From assembly GCA_045124255.1 (NCBI GenBank), contig JBGVLM010000065.1, forward strand, positions 1 through 51,836: a DNA stretch of 51,836 nt, written 5' to 3'. Source of the DNA: Eshraghiella sp045124255. Its GTDB lineage: Bacteria; Bacillota; Clostridia; Lachnospirales; Lachnospiraceae. Made by a program: the position numbers and the translations under genes. A model generated the notes under the pieces. It was given only the letters and a program-made list of their open reading frames with translations. It did not search any database and was not told where the DNA came from. Below are positions 33,269-42,718 of this stretch, piece by piece (the first letter of the stretch is position 1; each line of letters starts with the position of its first letter).

Positions 33269-34685
33269 ATTTTTACTTATTGTTTTTGCATTAATGCTGC
33301 TTGTATGTATTGCAGGCTCTGCCATGATTCTGACAGAAGCAAAAAAACAGACTATTGATGATTTTAAATTAAATATGACGGAAGGTTCTGACCCGGCGGT
33401 ACTGAATAATGTTGATATTGATGTTGATTATGATATCGGCGAGGACAGTGAGTTCCATTTCTGGTATTCAAACGGCAGAATGGAGCAGCAGGAGTTCTGT
33501 TTAAAGACTGCAAGGGATTATGGTGATTTAAACGAGCTTTATCCTGAGGGTGTATATATTAGTGACGGTAAAATGCTCACTCCGATGAACGGATTATATG
33601 CAGTTGTGGAAAAGAACACTGACGGCGGATTAGTTGAAGGAAGATTAATTGAACAGATTGTGCCGGAAGATTTTCAGACCGATATTGAATCGGATAATTA
33701 TTTGGTAAAATGTGAAAATAAAATATGGTCGAAGGATTCGGATATGTATATATTTTACAGCGGACTCTTGTACAAAATACCTAAAACGGAGCTTTTGGAA
33801 TTAGGTACAATATCATTGATTGACGCAATTAATGCTGAACCGGCTGCTTTTGAACCTATATATATGGTGCCGGAGGAGGTTGATGTGCTTGTGGGCTTTG
33901 ATAATATGGATTTACTGACAATCGTCGGAGTAGGAGATGTCAGTACGGAGGGGTATACATTGTATACTTATATTGTTGAGCCGGCTACAGGAGAAACCAT
34001 ACACAGACAGGTCTGTGAGAAGAAAATGACTCAGGACGCTGCAGAAGCTAATCAGAGTTGCTTTCAGGAATATAACGAGCAATATAGAAAAACATTTGAT
34101 GAGGATGAGCAATATGTTAACCTTATGTCATATGACTGTATAACCTGTGAATACAGCTATTGTTCTGCCGGTTATAGTGTTGTTACGATAATGCAGCCGA
34201 CAGGCTGTCAGGATATGTTTGTAATAGAATGGGTGTATGACTGGGACAAATATGCTGTTACAGAGAGCAGAATATCACAGTTAGAAGTTCCAAAGCTTCT
34301 CGGGGAGAACACATATATCTGTGGAATGCTTGATACTGATTATAAAACAGATACATTGTATTTATGTTATGCCGAGGGAGTTTCAGGAGAATTTGAGTAC
34401 AACGAGTCCTGGGCAGAGAGGGTTATAATGAATCTGAACCCGATGGAAATGTCCGAAAAATTTCCGCAGGGGCGTGAAGATAATAACTTTAACGGAATAG
34501 CTTTAATTGCAATACAGAGCGGCGGGGTTGTATATAAAGGTTATTTCAGCTCCGAAACATACAGGGCAATGGGAAAGGCAGTTGAGAATGCAGATAATAA
34601 CGGAATACCGGTTTATGATGAGTGGGAATATCCAGAGGCTGTTGTAAGCAGAATAAGAATTAGCGTGTCACCGGCGCTGCAGTAA
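33255..34685 (+). CDS. Membrane-anchored extracytoplasmic protein of unknown family
   Basis: A 476-residue protein with one N-terminal hydrophobic helix (about 4-26, MKKTKFLLIVFALMLLVCIA) and a large acidic, Tyr/Asp-rich outer domain. I recognise no domain. It lies between the permease and the ATPase genes of a GntR-ABC operon, so it may be a sensor or accessory subunit of the transporter. ATG 33255 is preceded by GGGGGCAGG; the upstream frame start at 33240 has no site. Confidence 0.6.
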   Translation: MKKTKFLLIVFALMLLVCIAGSAMILTEAKKQTIDDFKLNMTEGSDPAVLNNVDIDVDYDIGEDSEFHFWYSNGRMEQQEFCLKTARDYGDLNELYPEGVYISDGKMLTPMNGLYAVVEKNTDGGLVEGRLIEQIVPEDFQTDIESDNYLVKCENKIWSKDSDMYIFYSGLLYKIPKTELLELGTISLIDAINAEPAAFEPIYMVPEEVDVLVGFDNMDLLTIVGVGDVSTEGYTLYTYIVEPATGETIHRQVCEKKMTQDAAEANQSCFQEYNEQYRKTFDEDEQYVNLMSYDCITCEYSYCSAGYSVVTIMQPTGCQDMFVIEWVYDWDKYAVTESRISQLEVPKLLGENTYICGMLDTDYKTDTLYLCYAEGVSGEFEYNESWAERVIMNLNPMEMSEKFPQGREDNNFNGIALIAIQSGGVVYKGYFSSETYRAMGKAVENADNNGIPVYDEWEYPEAVVSRIRISVSPALQ

Positions 34686-34698
34686 GTGAGGTCGTAAT

Positions 34699-35424
34699 AT
34701 GATTAGTATAACATATAAGCAATATATTTCTGACGGAAGTAAGAACTTTGGCAGAACGGTAGAATTTCATAATGGTCAGGTCGTCGGGGTGTTTGGCAAG
34801 AACGGCTCGGGAAAAACATCTTTTTTAAAAACAATCATGGGTATGCCGCCCTATGTTTCTGACCTCGAAAGACATATTGTGGATGATAAGCCTTTTTCAC
34901 ACAAAAGTCTGAATAACATGGTATATGTAACTGACGGACAGTATTTATACGAGGATATGAATGCTGCGGAACATAAGAAGTTTTTTTCGCATTTCTATCC
35001 CGGATTTAATTCAGAAAGATTTGATAAGCTTCTTGAACTTTTTGAACTGGAGAAGAGCGTTCCTGTTAAGAAATATTCTAAGGGACAACGTTCCAAGCTT
35101 GAACTGGCACTTGGCTTTTGCAAGGGAGCTAAGTACATATTAATGGATGAGCCCTTTCTTGGAAATGACCCGTTTATGCGAAATGATTTTTTGAAAATAA
35201 TGGCAGGGCTGCTTGATGAAGACAGCATACTGATAATTGCAACTCATTATCTTGAAGAAATTGAAAACTTTATTGACAGAGCGGTTTTCATGGATGACAG
35301 ACGTATTGTAAAGGATGTTCCAATGGATGAGATTCTGGAAAGCGGAAGTAATCTGATTAATACGGCAAAAGAAGTGTTTGGGATAGATGATAACAGGGTA
35401 TTAAGCCTTTTCTTTGAAGAATAA
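34699..35424 (+). CDS. ABC transporter ATP-binding protein
   Basis: A 241-residue ATPase with Walker A FGKNGSGKTS (about 32-41), an unusual Q-loop region, signature YSKGQRSKLELALG (about 125-138; the SGG is replaced by SKG, as in YtrB-like ATPases), Walker B YILMDEPF (about 146-153) and the switch His in IATHYLEE. It powers the transporter encoded upstream. It is the last gene of the operon and is followed by a terminator. Confidence 0.9.
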   Translation: MISITYKQYISDGSKNFGRTVEFHNGQVVGVFGKNGSGKTSFLKTIMGMPPYVSDLERHIVDDKPFSHKSLNNMVYVTDGQYLYEDMNAAEHKKFFSHFYPGFNSERFDKLLELFELEKSVPVKKYSKGQRSKLELALGFCKGAKYILMDEPFLGNDPFMRNDFLKIMAGLLDEDSILIIATHYLEEIENFIDRAVFMDDRRIVKDVPMDEILESGSNLINTAKEVFGIDDNRVLSLFFEE

Positions 35425-35434
35425 AAATTAAATT

Positions 35435-35476
35435 AAACCTCATAAACGGCAAAAAAACTGTTTGTGAGGTTTTTAT
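35435..35476 (+). terminator. Intrinsic terminator after ABC operon
   Basis: AAACCTCA-AAAC pairs with GTTT-TGAGGTTT around a GGCAAAAAAACT loop, followed by TTTTATTATT. Confidence 0.8.
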
Positions 35477-35529
35477 TATTGAAATAATGTGCTATAATTA
35501 TACAAAAATTTTAAGGATTGGAAGTTGAT

Positions 35530-37302
35530 ATGGTTATGAAAAAAATAGTCAGAATTTTAGGTGCGGCATTAATGGCAGGCACAATGACCGCAGCTTCTTT
35601 TTCAGCCCTTTTGACGGTTGAGGCAGCGGATAAGGGAGCAGTTATTCTGTATACTAATGATGTACATTGTTCAATTGAGGGATATTCTTATTTTGCAGCA
35701 TACAGGGAGTCACTTATTGAGGAAGGGTATGAGGTCATAACGATTGATGCCGGTGACCATATTCAGGGCGAGGTAATAGGCTCATTATCAGAGGGAAGCG
35801 ATATTATCAGTCTTATGAATGAAGTCGGATACGATTATGCAGTTCCAGGCAATCATGAGTTTGATTACGGAATGGATACTTTTCTGACATTGGCACAGGA
35901 TGAGGCGGAATTTAAATACCTGTGTGCTAATTTTGTGGATTTGACTAATGGGGAAACTGTTTTTGATGCATATGATATTGTTGAACTTAATGGTGAATCC
36001 GTTGCGATTATAGGATTGAGTACTCCTGAGAGCTATACCAAGTCAACACCGACATATTTTAAGGATGAGGATGGTAATTTTATTTACAGCTTCAGTGAGG
36101 ATGAGTTCTATGAGACTGTACAGAGTACGGTAGACGCTGCTGCCGCAGAGGGTGCGGACAGAGTTGTAGTTGTAGGACATTTAGGAATAGACGGAACAAC
36201 TGCCGGCTGGAAATCAACGGATGTAATTGCAAATACAACAGGAATTGATGTGGTCATTGACGCACATTCACATGAAAAAATTGAAGGCACTGTATATAAG
36301 AATAAGGCAGGTGAGGATGTATTACTCACTTCAACCGGAAGTAAATTCCAAAATTTTGGTGTACTTACTTTGGAGGCGGATAATACTAACAGTACGGAAT
36401 TAATAGAGACAAAAACAGTTAATGTTAACAGTACTGCTTCAGTTCTTTCCGTGTACAACGAAATTCAGGAGTTAATTGACGGATATAATGCTGAACTTGA
36501 ATATCTGTATGAGGAGCTTGGAACCGCAGAGGTGACATTATCCGTATATGGAAGTGACGGTGAATACAGAATACGTACAGGTGAAACTAGTCTTGGAGAT
36601 TTTGTGGCAGATGCCTACAGAGCGGTTTCGGGTGCGGATATAGCTTTTGTTAACGGCGGAGGAATCAGGGCCGATATAAGTGCGGGTGCTGTTACCAGAA
36701 AAGCACTTATGGACGTGAATCCTTGGAATAATTCAATGTGTGTTGTTAAGGTTACGGGACAGCAGATTGCTGATGCACTGGAGCATGGTGCAAGACTGTA
36801 TCCTGAGACCTGCGGTGGATTCTTACAGGTAGCAGGACTTACCTACAAAATTAACAGCGATGTTGAATCACCGGTGGTAACGGACAGCATGGGAATGTTT
36901 GTTGAAGTGGATGATTCTAAGGAACGCAGAGTATATGATGTGAAAATTGCCGGTGAAGATATTGTGGCTGATAAGGAATATACACTTGTTGCAACAGAGT
37001 ATATGCTGCTGCAGAGCGGTGACGGGTTTACAATGTTTGCAGGAGCAGAGAAACTTGACAAAACGCTTCCTACGGATGCAGAGATGCTTATTAAATATTT
37101 TACCGAAAATCTCAATGGTAAAATATCAAAACAGCAGTATGGCAATATTGAAGGTGAAGGAAGAATTGTAATTGGAAGCAGGGATGTACCTGCCGGTACA
37201 GAACAGATATGGATTCCGGTTATCTGTTTTGCAGGCACTGCCGTTTCCTCTGCTGCCGTATTTATGAATGTTAAGAAAAGAAAAAGCCATACTAATGCTT
37301 AG
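35530..37302 (+). CDS. Surface 5'-nucleotidase/UshA-like metallophosphatase
   Basis: A 590-residue exported enzyme. Signal peptide at 1-33 (cleavage near VEAADK). Metallophosphatase domain: LYTNDVHCSIEG (about 40-51), DAGDHIQGE, VPGNHEFDYG (about 113-122), VVGHLGID and DAHSHE (about 245-250). C-terminal 5_nucleotid_C domain with GETSLGDFVADA and FVNGGGIRADI. A hydrophobic helix followed by KKRKSHTNA ends the protein, so it is membrane-anchored. It releases nucleosides and phosphate from extracellular nucleotides. ATG 35530 fits GGAAG best; a TTG at 35518 is possible. Confidence 0.9.
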   Translation: MVMKKIVRILGAALMAGTMTAASFSALLTVEAADKGAVILYTNDVHCSIEGYSYFAAYRESLIEEGYEVITIDAGDHIQGEVIGSLSEGSDIISLMNEVGYDYAVPGNHEFDYGMDTFLTLAQDEAEFKYLCANFVDLTNGETVFDAYDIVELNGESVAIIGLSTPESYTKSTPTYFKDEDGNFIYSFSEDEFYETVQSTVDAAAAEGADRVVVVGHLGIDGTTAGWKSTDVIANTTGIDVVIDAHSHEKIEGTVYKNKAGEDVLLTSTGSKFQNFGVLTLEADNTNSTELIETKTVNVNSTASVLSVYNEIQELIDGYNAELEYLYEELGTAEVTLSVYGSDGEYRIRTGETSLGDFVADAYRAVSGADIAFVNGGGIRADISAGAVTRKALMDVNPWNNSMCVVKVTGQQIADALEHGARLYPETCGGFLQVAGLTYKINSDVESPVVTDSMGMFVEVDDSKERRVYDVKIAGEDIVADKEYTLVATEYMLLQSGDGFTMFAGAEKLDKTLPTDAEMLIKYFTENLNGKISKQQYGNIEGEGRIVIGSRDVPAGTEQIWIPVICFAGTAVSSAAVFMNVKKRKSHTNA

Positions 37303-37324
37303 AATTATATGACAGGAGACTGCT

Positions 37325-37981
37325 ATGACATACGAAGAAATCAGGAATAATGCTGAAATCAGGGAATTCATCAGAAAAGGAAATGCAAATCTTCAGGTGC
37401 TCGGTTTTACCGAGCATTCTGAAGCTCATTGTGCACTTGTTGCAGAGCGTGCTGCTGATATTTTGAGACAAATGAATTTTGACAGTCATGAGACGGAGCT
37501 TGCAAGAATTGCGGGATTTATGCATGACATAGGCAACTGTATTAATCGTACAAGACATGCGGAATATGGAGCTTTGTTAGCTAATGAACTTTTGGAGCAT
37601 ACCGATTTGTCTGTAACGGACAGGGTTACGATAGTATCCGCAATAGGCAACCATGACGAATCAACGGGAGGCGCCAAGGATATTGTGTCCGCTGCACTTA
37701 TAATTGCGGATAAGACGGACGTTCGCCGCAACAGAGTCATGGAGAAGGAGAGCAATAATTTTGATATCCACGACAGGGTTAATTATGCCGTAACAGAAAA
37801 TAAGCTTGTAATTAACAAAGAAAAGAGTACAATAGAATTGCATTTGACATTGGATGAGAATATATGCACTATGTATGAGTATTTTGATATTTTCCTCGGC
37901 AGAATGATGATGTGCAGAAGTGCAGCACAGATGTTGGGTGCCAAATTCAAATTATATGCTAACGAAAGCAAGATTTTATAA
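37325..37981 (+). CDS. HD-domain phosphohydrolase
   Basis: A 218-residue cytosolic protein with an HD fold: EHSEAHCALVAERAADIL (first His), FMHDIGNCINRTRHAEYG (HD, about 66-83), AIGNHDESTGG (about 110-120) and IADKTDVRRNR (last Asp). The substrate is unknown; related proteins hydrolyse nucleotides. It lies 22 bases after the 5'-nucleotidase gene with AGGAG before the ATG, so the two are likely one unit, possibly in nucleotide salvage. Confidence 0.8.
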   Translation: MTYEEIRNNAEIREFIRKGNANLQVLGFTEHSEAHCALVAERAADILRQMNFDSHETELARIAGFMHDIGNCINRTRHAEYGALLANELLEHTDLSVTDRVTIVSAIGNHDESTGGAKDIVSAALIIADKTDVRRNRVMEKESNNFDIHDRVNYAVTENKLVINKEKSTIELHLTLDENICTMYEYFDIFLGRMMMCRSAAQMLGAKFKLYANESKIL

Positions 37982-38001
37982 ATATACGGTTGGAGATTAA
38001 A

Positions 38002-38703
38002 ATGGTTAGTGAATTTAAACGGGGAATTCGTGACGGATTCCCTATTTGTCTTGGTTATTTTTCTGTATCTATGGCATTCGGATTAACAGCGGTTAAAGCA
38101 GGACTTCCTGTATGGACTGCGGTGTTAATATCTTTTACCAATTTAACAAGTGCCGGACAGTTTGCCGGACTTAATTTGATGGTGGCAAACGGTTCAATGA
38201 TTGAACTTGCGCTAACTACTTTTATAATTAATATCAGATATTTTCTTATGTCGTTGTCAGTTTCCCAGAAGCTTGACAATAATTTCAGTACACCGAAGCG
38301 CATGATAGCCTCATTTGGAATTACGGATGAGGTTTTTGCCGTTTCCATGCAGAGGCGTGAGCCGCTGACCTTCCGCTATATGGCAGGTCTTATAATTACT
38401 CCGTTAGTCGGATGGACGCTTGGAACGTTTACGGGGGCGATTGCAACCTCGCTTCTTCCGAAGGATGTTTCAAACGCAATGGGAATTGCACTGTACGGAA
38501 TGTTTATTGCAATTATTGTTCCGCCGGCAAGGGAGCATAAAAATGTACTGTTTGCTGTAATTCTTGCAATTATTGCAAGTGTTTGTTTTACATATATCCC
38601 GGGACTTTCCGGTATTTCCGGCGGCTGGTCAATAATAATAATCACGGTAGCAGTAAGTGCAATAGGAGCATGGCTGTTTCCGATTAAGGAGGAGGGTGAA
38701 TGA
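38002..38703 (+). CDS. azlC: AzlC-family branched-chain amino acid exporter subunit
   Basis: A 233-residue polytopic protein with the AzlC signature FKRGIRDGFPICLGYFSVSM at the N-terminus and LTSAGQFAGLNLMV. Together with AzlD (next gene, overlapping) it exports branched-chain amino acids. ATG 38002 follows GGAG at 37989-37996; the upstream TTG at 37990 was rejected. Confidence 0.9.
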   Translation: MVSEFKRGIRDGFPICLGYFSVSMAFGLTAVKAGLPVWTAVLISFTNLTSAGQFAGLNLMVANGSMIELALTTFIINIRYFLMSLSVSQKLDNNFSTPKRMIASFGITDEVFAVSMQRREPLTFRYMAGLIITPLVGWTLGTFTGAIATSLLPKDVSNAMGIALYGMFIAIIVPPAREHKNVLFAVILAIIASVCFTYIPGLSGISGGWSIIIITVAVSAIGAWLFPIKEEGE

Positions 38704-39014
38704 TGAAACCACAGTATCTGCTTATATGCATTGCCGTTATGGCATTGACTACATATTTAATCAGGGTTACGCCGATGGTAGTTTTTCGTAAAAAAATAAA
38801 TAACCGTTGGATAAAGTCATTTTTGTATTATGTGCCATATACTGTATTGGCGGCTATGACCTTTCCTGCGATTTTTTCAAGCACCGGAACTCTTATCAGT
38901 GCGGCAGCAGGCTGTGTGGCAGCCGTTATACTGGCATTTTTTAAGAGGGGGCTGCTGATTGTTGCACTGGGGGCCGCGGCGGCAGTTTTTATAGTGCAGC
39001 TTCTTGGCTTTTAG
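38700..39014 (+). CDS. azlD: AzlD-family exporter subunit
   Basis: A 104-residue protein with about four helices and the AzlD core TTYLIRVTPMVVFRKKINNRW. It overlaps azlC by ATGA (start 38700 or 38703), with GGAGG just before. It is the small partner of the AzlC transporter. Confidence 0.9.
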   Translation: MMKPQYLLICIAVMALTTYLIRVTPMVVFRKKINNRWIKSFLYYVPYTVLAAMTFPAIFSSTGTLISAAAGCVAAVILAFFKRGLLIVALGAAAAVFIVQLLGF

Positions 39015-39036
39015 TAAAATTATTATCTTATATGCG

Positions 39037-39065
39037 TTGTAAAAAAATGCCAAATATGTTATAAT
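39037..39065 (+). promoter_or_regulatory. Promoter of diguanylate cyclase gene
   Basis: TTGTAA (39037-39042), a 17-base spacer and consensus TATAAT (39060-39065), 27 bases before the ATG. Confidence 0.7.
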
Positions 39066-39092
39066 TTCCAAAATAATCGAGAGGTAGGCAAA

Positions 39093-40367
39093 ATGTTTAA
39101 ATCAGAAGAATTATGCAGAATTGCAGCTGATACAGTCAAAGACGCCTGTGAACAGTATTGGCTTAATGGCATAGCATTACCTTTTACCGATAAGCTTGCG
39201 GATAATGCAGCAGTTACCGGGATGGATATTTTTGAAAAAGATGGTAAATACAATATTTTAGAGCAGAACTACAGTACCTGCCTGCATTCCGAGGATTTAT
39301 GTACGGTTTCGGGCAGCCTTATGCTGTGCAATACAGCCAGAAATCTGGCATACAGGGAGGACGCAAGTGTTACCGTTCTATGCAGGAGCACACCTGATGG
39401 AATAAGCTTTTTAAGCATTCATATGTCCTCTCGAAGAAAGAGACTCGTCAATGTCGAACAGGTTTCGCAGGACCACTATTATAAGAAACTTTTGGACAGT
39501 TTGTGCGATGTGTTTATTGAATCCAAAGAGGATACAGGTAATTTTAAATTTGACAGGGAACGTTATTATGGCCTTTTCCATGAATATCCTGAATTTAAAA
39601 ATATGGATGATTGGTTCTGGCATATTTGCAATAAATTTGTCCTTAAGCAGGACTTAGAGAAACTGGATTTGTTCCGCGACAGCGATATTGAGAAGCGTCT
39701 TAGCAATAACGATTTAATTATCGATACGAGCTTTAGAATTCACAGGGACGAATGTGAGATTATCTGGGTTAACATGAAAATAGTTTTTATTCCGGATGAA
39801 CTTAATGAGTCCGTAAGTGATGTTTTTATACTTCTTAAGGATTGTACGGTCGAGATGACCGAAAAAATGCGTAATATTAAATACGCAAGAATGGACTCCC
39901 TTACAAAAATCTGGAACAGAAGATATACGGTTGAGTTAATTGAGGACAGAATATACCAGAACAGGAAGGGTATTTTTGTACTGCTTGATGTTGATAAATT
40001 CAAGAACATTAATGATTTATACGGACATATAACCGGAGATGAGATACTTGTGAAAATTACTTCGATTATTTCTTCCAGAATATCTGACAGTGATGTTTTT
40101 GGACGACTCGGCGGAGATGAGTTCGTTCTCTATCTTAACAGAAGTGATGATTCGGAGGCTGACAGACAGCGTGTTGAGGATATAATTAATTCCACAAGAT
40201 TCCATCACTGCGAGAGAGAGCAGGGAATGGATATTCACTGCAGTGCCGGTGCAGTGTTTTTTGATAATGGCAGAATTACGTTTGAACAGCTCTATCAGGC
40301 GGCCGACAATGCAATGTATGAAGCCAAGGGCGCAGGCAGGAATACTGTAAAGATAAATGAGATATAG
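39093..40367 (+). CDS. GGDEF diguanylate cyclase with unknown N-terminal sensor
   Basis: A 424-residue cytosolic protein. Residues about 1-120 and 130-265 form two domains that I do not recognise firmly (the second is PAS-like just before the GGDEF). The C-terminal GGDEF domain spans about 265-424: MDSLTKIWNRRY, LDVDKFKNINDLYGH, FGRLGGDEFVLYL (about 337-349), AGRNTVKI. The active-site motif is intact. The canonical RxxD inhibitory site is not present (SDSD at that position). It should make c-di-GMP, for which the PilZ-bearing synthase at 19645 is an obvious candidate effector. Confidence 0.85.
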   Translation: MFKSEELCRIAADTVKDACEQYWLNGIALPFTDKLADNAAVTGMDIFEKDGKYNILEQNYSTCLHSEDLCTVSGSLMLCNTARNLAYREDASVTVLCRSTPDGISFLSIHMSSRRKRLVNVEQVSQDHYYKKLLDSLCDVFIESKEDTGNFKFDRERYYGLFHEYPEFKNMDDWFWHICNKFVLKQDLEKLDLFRDSDIEKRLSNNDLIIDTSFRIHRDECEIIWVNMKIVFIPDELNESVSDVFILLKDCTVEMTEKMRNIKYARMDSLTKIWNRRYTVELIEDRIYQNRKGIFVLLDVDKFKNINDLYGHITGDEILVKITSIISSRISDSDVFGRLGGDEFVLYLNRSDDSEADRQRVEDIINSTRFHHCEREQGMDIHCSAGAVFFDNGRITFEQLYQAADNAMYEAKGAGRNTVKINEI

Positions 40368-40560
40368 TTTTAAAATAATATGTGATTAATGATAAATGTC
40401 GTTGGTAGCAGGTGGTATAATAGCATTTGTACAGCGGCATTTTTATTTTACATAAAGTCTTGGCTGATTATGGGGCAGAACTATAATTATTTTGCCCGTT
40501 TCTGCCGATAAAATATTTAATAAGCAGTTTTTAAAAGGATGTTTAAAGAGGACACAATAT

Positions 40561-41916
40561 ATGAGAAATAATTTGAAAAATCAGATTATCGAAATACTTT
40601 CCACAATGCAGGAAGCACAGGGAATTCTCCTTAAGCTGGTAATTGATGGGAATGAGTCAGCACTCAATGTTCTGGCTGATTTGCAGGATACGGCCCTACA
40701 GGTCGGCAATGCAGTTGAGGAGTCGGAAGGGGCAGACCATATAGTTGTTAAGCATATAGAGGAATATTGTGAACTCATCTGGAGAATGTATCAAAGTATC
40801 AGTCAGAAGGAAAAGGTTTCAAAAGAGGCATTTGATACATTGAAGAAATCTCTGGATTGTATCGCTGCAGGTGTTGTCAATGATATAAAACCTCGCAGGG
40901 AGGTTGTGTTTCTTCCGTACAAGGCTTCCATGTGGGATTCGCTTGAAAGCGTATGGCAGGCTGCATGTGAGGACGGGGAATGTGACACCTATGTAATTCC
41001 TATTCCGTATTATGATAAGAATCCTGACGGAAGCTTTAAGGAAATGCATTATGAGGGAGAGATGTTTCCTGATTATGTTCCTGTCACACATTATGATTCA
41101 TATAATTTTGAACAAAATCATCCGGATATGATTTTTATACATAATCCGTATGATGAGAATAATTATGTAACAAGTGTACATCCGTTTTTTTATTCGAAGA
41201 ATTTGAAGCAGTATACGGATAAGCTTGTATATATACCGTATTTTGTGCTTGGAGAGGTTAATCCGGATAATGATTATGAAGTAAAAAATATATCACATTT
41301 CTGTACTGTTCCTGCATTAATTTATGCTGATAAGGTAATTGTACAGTCTGAGAATATGCGTCAGGCGTATATTAAGAATATGGTTGATTTTGCAGGGGAG
41401 CATACAAGAAAAATATGGGAGAATAAGATTCTGGGTCTTGGTTCACCGAAGCTTGATAAAATAAAAAGAGCTAAGAGAGAAGAACTCAGTATTCCAAAAG
41501 ATTGGCAACGAATTATTATAAAAGATAATGGAGAAGCAAAAAAAATCATTCTATACAATACGAGTGTGAATGCTCTTTTGGAGTATAGTGAATTTATGAT
41601 TCAAAAAATGCAGGCGGTATTTGAGATTTTTAAGCAAAATAGGGAAGATGTTGCGCTTCTGTGGCGTCCGCATCCGCTTATAAAGGCAACGATTGAGTCT
41701 ATGCGTCCACAGTTGTGGGAGGATTATAATAAATTAGTAGAATGGTATAAATCAGAAGGATGGGGAATATATGATGATTCGGCAGATGTTGACAGAGCAA
41801 TAGTGATAAGTGATGCGTATTATGGAGACCCGAGCAGTCTGGTGCAGCTGTGCAGGGAGAAGGGGATGCCGATAATGGTGCAGAATCCGAGGATTGTAGA
41901 GAAATCAGCCAATTAA
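40561..41916 (+). CDS. CDP-glycerol/ribitol glycerophosphotransferase-like protein (TagB/TarL-like)
   Basis: A 451-residue cytosolic protein. The N-terminal 120 residues are helical. The rest resembles the GT-B fold of the CDP-glycerol:poly(glycerophosphate) transferase family, with VVFLPYKASMWDSLESVW, a long central substrate region, and a C-terminal DVALLWRPHPL...DAYYGDPSSLVQLC pattern matching the family's 'RPHP ... D.sS...e' motif. It would transfer a polyol phosphate from a CDP-polyol to a surface polymer. Genes for making CDP-ribitol (45887-47646) lie downstream beyond the duplicated region. ATG 40561 has AAAGAGGA before it. Confidence 0.7.
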   Translation: MRNNLKNQIIEILSTMQEAQGILLKLVIDGNESALNVLADLQDTALQVGNAVEESEGADHIVVKHIEEYCELIWRMYQSISQKEKVSKEAFDTLKKSLDCIAAGVVNDIKPRREVVFLPYKASMWDSLESVWQAACEDGECDTYVIPIPYYDKNPDGSFKEMHYEGEMFPDYVPVTHYDSYNFEQNHPDMIFIHNPYDENNYVTSVHPFFYSKNLKQYTDKLVYIPYFVLGEVNPDNDYEVKNISHFCTVPALIYADKVIVQSENMRQAYIKNMVDFAGEHTRKIWENKILGLGSPKLDKIKRAKREELSIPKDWQRIIIKDNGEAKKIILYNTSVNALLEYSEFMIQKMQAVFEIFKQNREDVALLWRPHPLIKATIESMRPQLWEDYNKLVEWYKSEGWGIYDDSADVDRAIVISDAYYGDPSSLVQLCREKGMPIMVQNPRIVEKSAN

Positions 41917-42362
41917 TTATAATAGGAGAAAAGACATCATTCGTCCACGGGTAGCGTAAAGAAAAAAGCACACTGTAACAGTATACGCCCACCAAGGTTC
42001 AATTGGTGCGTGCTCTCTAGCAATGACAAAGCAGAGCGAAGCCGCTAAGATATATTTTATAGGGCATGACCCTGAATAGGAGCAGAGGCGGCACCCCACT
42101 ATGGGCAGGCTGGACGAAGAAGTTTAGGACTCACCGGAAACGGAGGATGAGCCTGTTAGCCATAGGGAAGAATGGGACACAGATTCGCTTTCAAAAAAGA
42201 AAGATGTTTTATTCAGTGTACCTTTCTAGTCGGAAAGAAATGACACGGTTTTCGCCCGTTATTGAATGCTTATCATTGTTTGGAACTTTGTAAATCATTG
42301 TACAAATCGTTGAAATACAGGATTTTTTGTGCAAAATACATAAGAAAGTATAGAGAGACCAA
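41917..42362 (+). other. GC-richer non-coding region, possible structured RNA or intron remnant
   Basis: This 446-base stretch has no convincing gene. Part of it (about 41945-42250) is more GC-rich than its surroundings and full of short complementary segments: ACGCCCACCAA pairs with TTGGTGCGTG, and GGGCATGACCC and GAGCCTGT...ACAGATTC form further hairpins. GTGCG at 42006 followed by such structure recalls the 5' end of a group II intron, but no domain V or reverse transcriptase is visible. It sits exactly upstream of pseudogenes and duplications. Confidence 0.35.
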
Positions 42363-42718
42363 TATGAACAGGCTGAAAATTAACTATTGGAGATCCGCAG
42401 GCTGGTTACAGACTGGGAATTATTAAGTTGCAAGAATTATAATTTGGATGTATATGTGAAAAGTATTATTAAAGAATATGAGGATAGTACTCCGCTTATT
42501 AATACAATAGAGATTGAAGCGGTAAACAGGTGTAGTAATGAATGTTCATTCTGTCCTGTTTCAAAGGGTAATGATATCCGTGAAATGAAAAAATGTCTGA
42601 TGAACTTTTTGACAGCATTATAGATGAAATGACAGCAATAAATTATACCATAATGCACGGTTCCAATTTGATTTTATTACATATATTTCTGCCTAATCAA
42701 AGCGGTGCAGAGGAGGCT
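42363..42718 (+). pseudogene. Radical SAM protein fragment with frameshifts
   Basis: The frame from 42387 reads INTIEIEAVNRCSNECSFCP, the start of a radical SAM domain with its CxxxCxxC cluster motif. At about 42595 it shifts into the +1 frame, MSDELFDSIIDEMTAINYT, which continues the family sequence and then decays. An ATG at 42363 opens a third frame (MNRLKINYWRSAG) that may be the original N-terminus. At least two frameshifts and loss of the C-terminal half make it a pseudogene. It joins directly to the broken epimerase copy. Confidence 0.65.

Noticed and set aside
39093..40367. Product-inhibition I-site in the diguanylate cyclase
   Set aside because: The position five residues before GGDEF reads SDSD, lacking the Arg of RxxD.
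41985..42010. tRNA-like T-arm (GGTTCAATT within a stem)
   Set aside because: No acceptor, D or anticodon arms can be drawn around it.
42066..42293. 75-codon open frame in the structured stretch
   Set aside because: Its composition is that of the GC-rich RNA-like region, there is no ribosome binding site, and it resembles no protein that I know.
42006..42300. Complete group II intron
   Set aside because: GTGCG and hairpins are suggestive, but no domain V, no branch-point domain and no reverse transcriptase frame are present.
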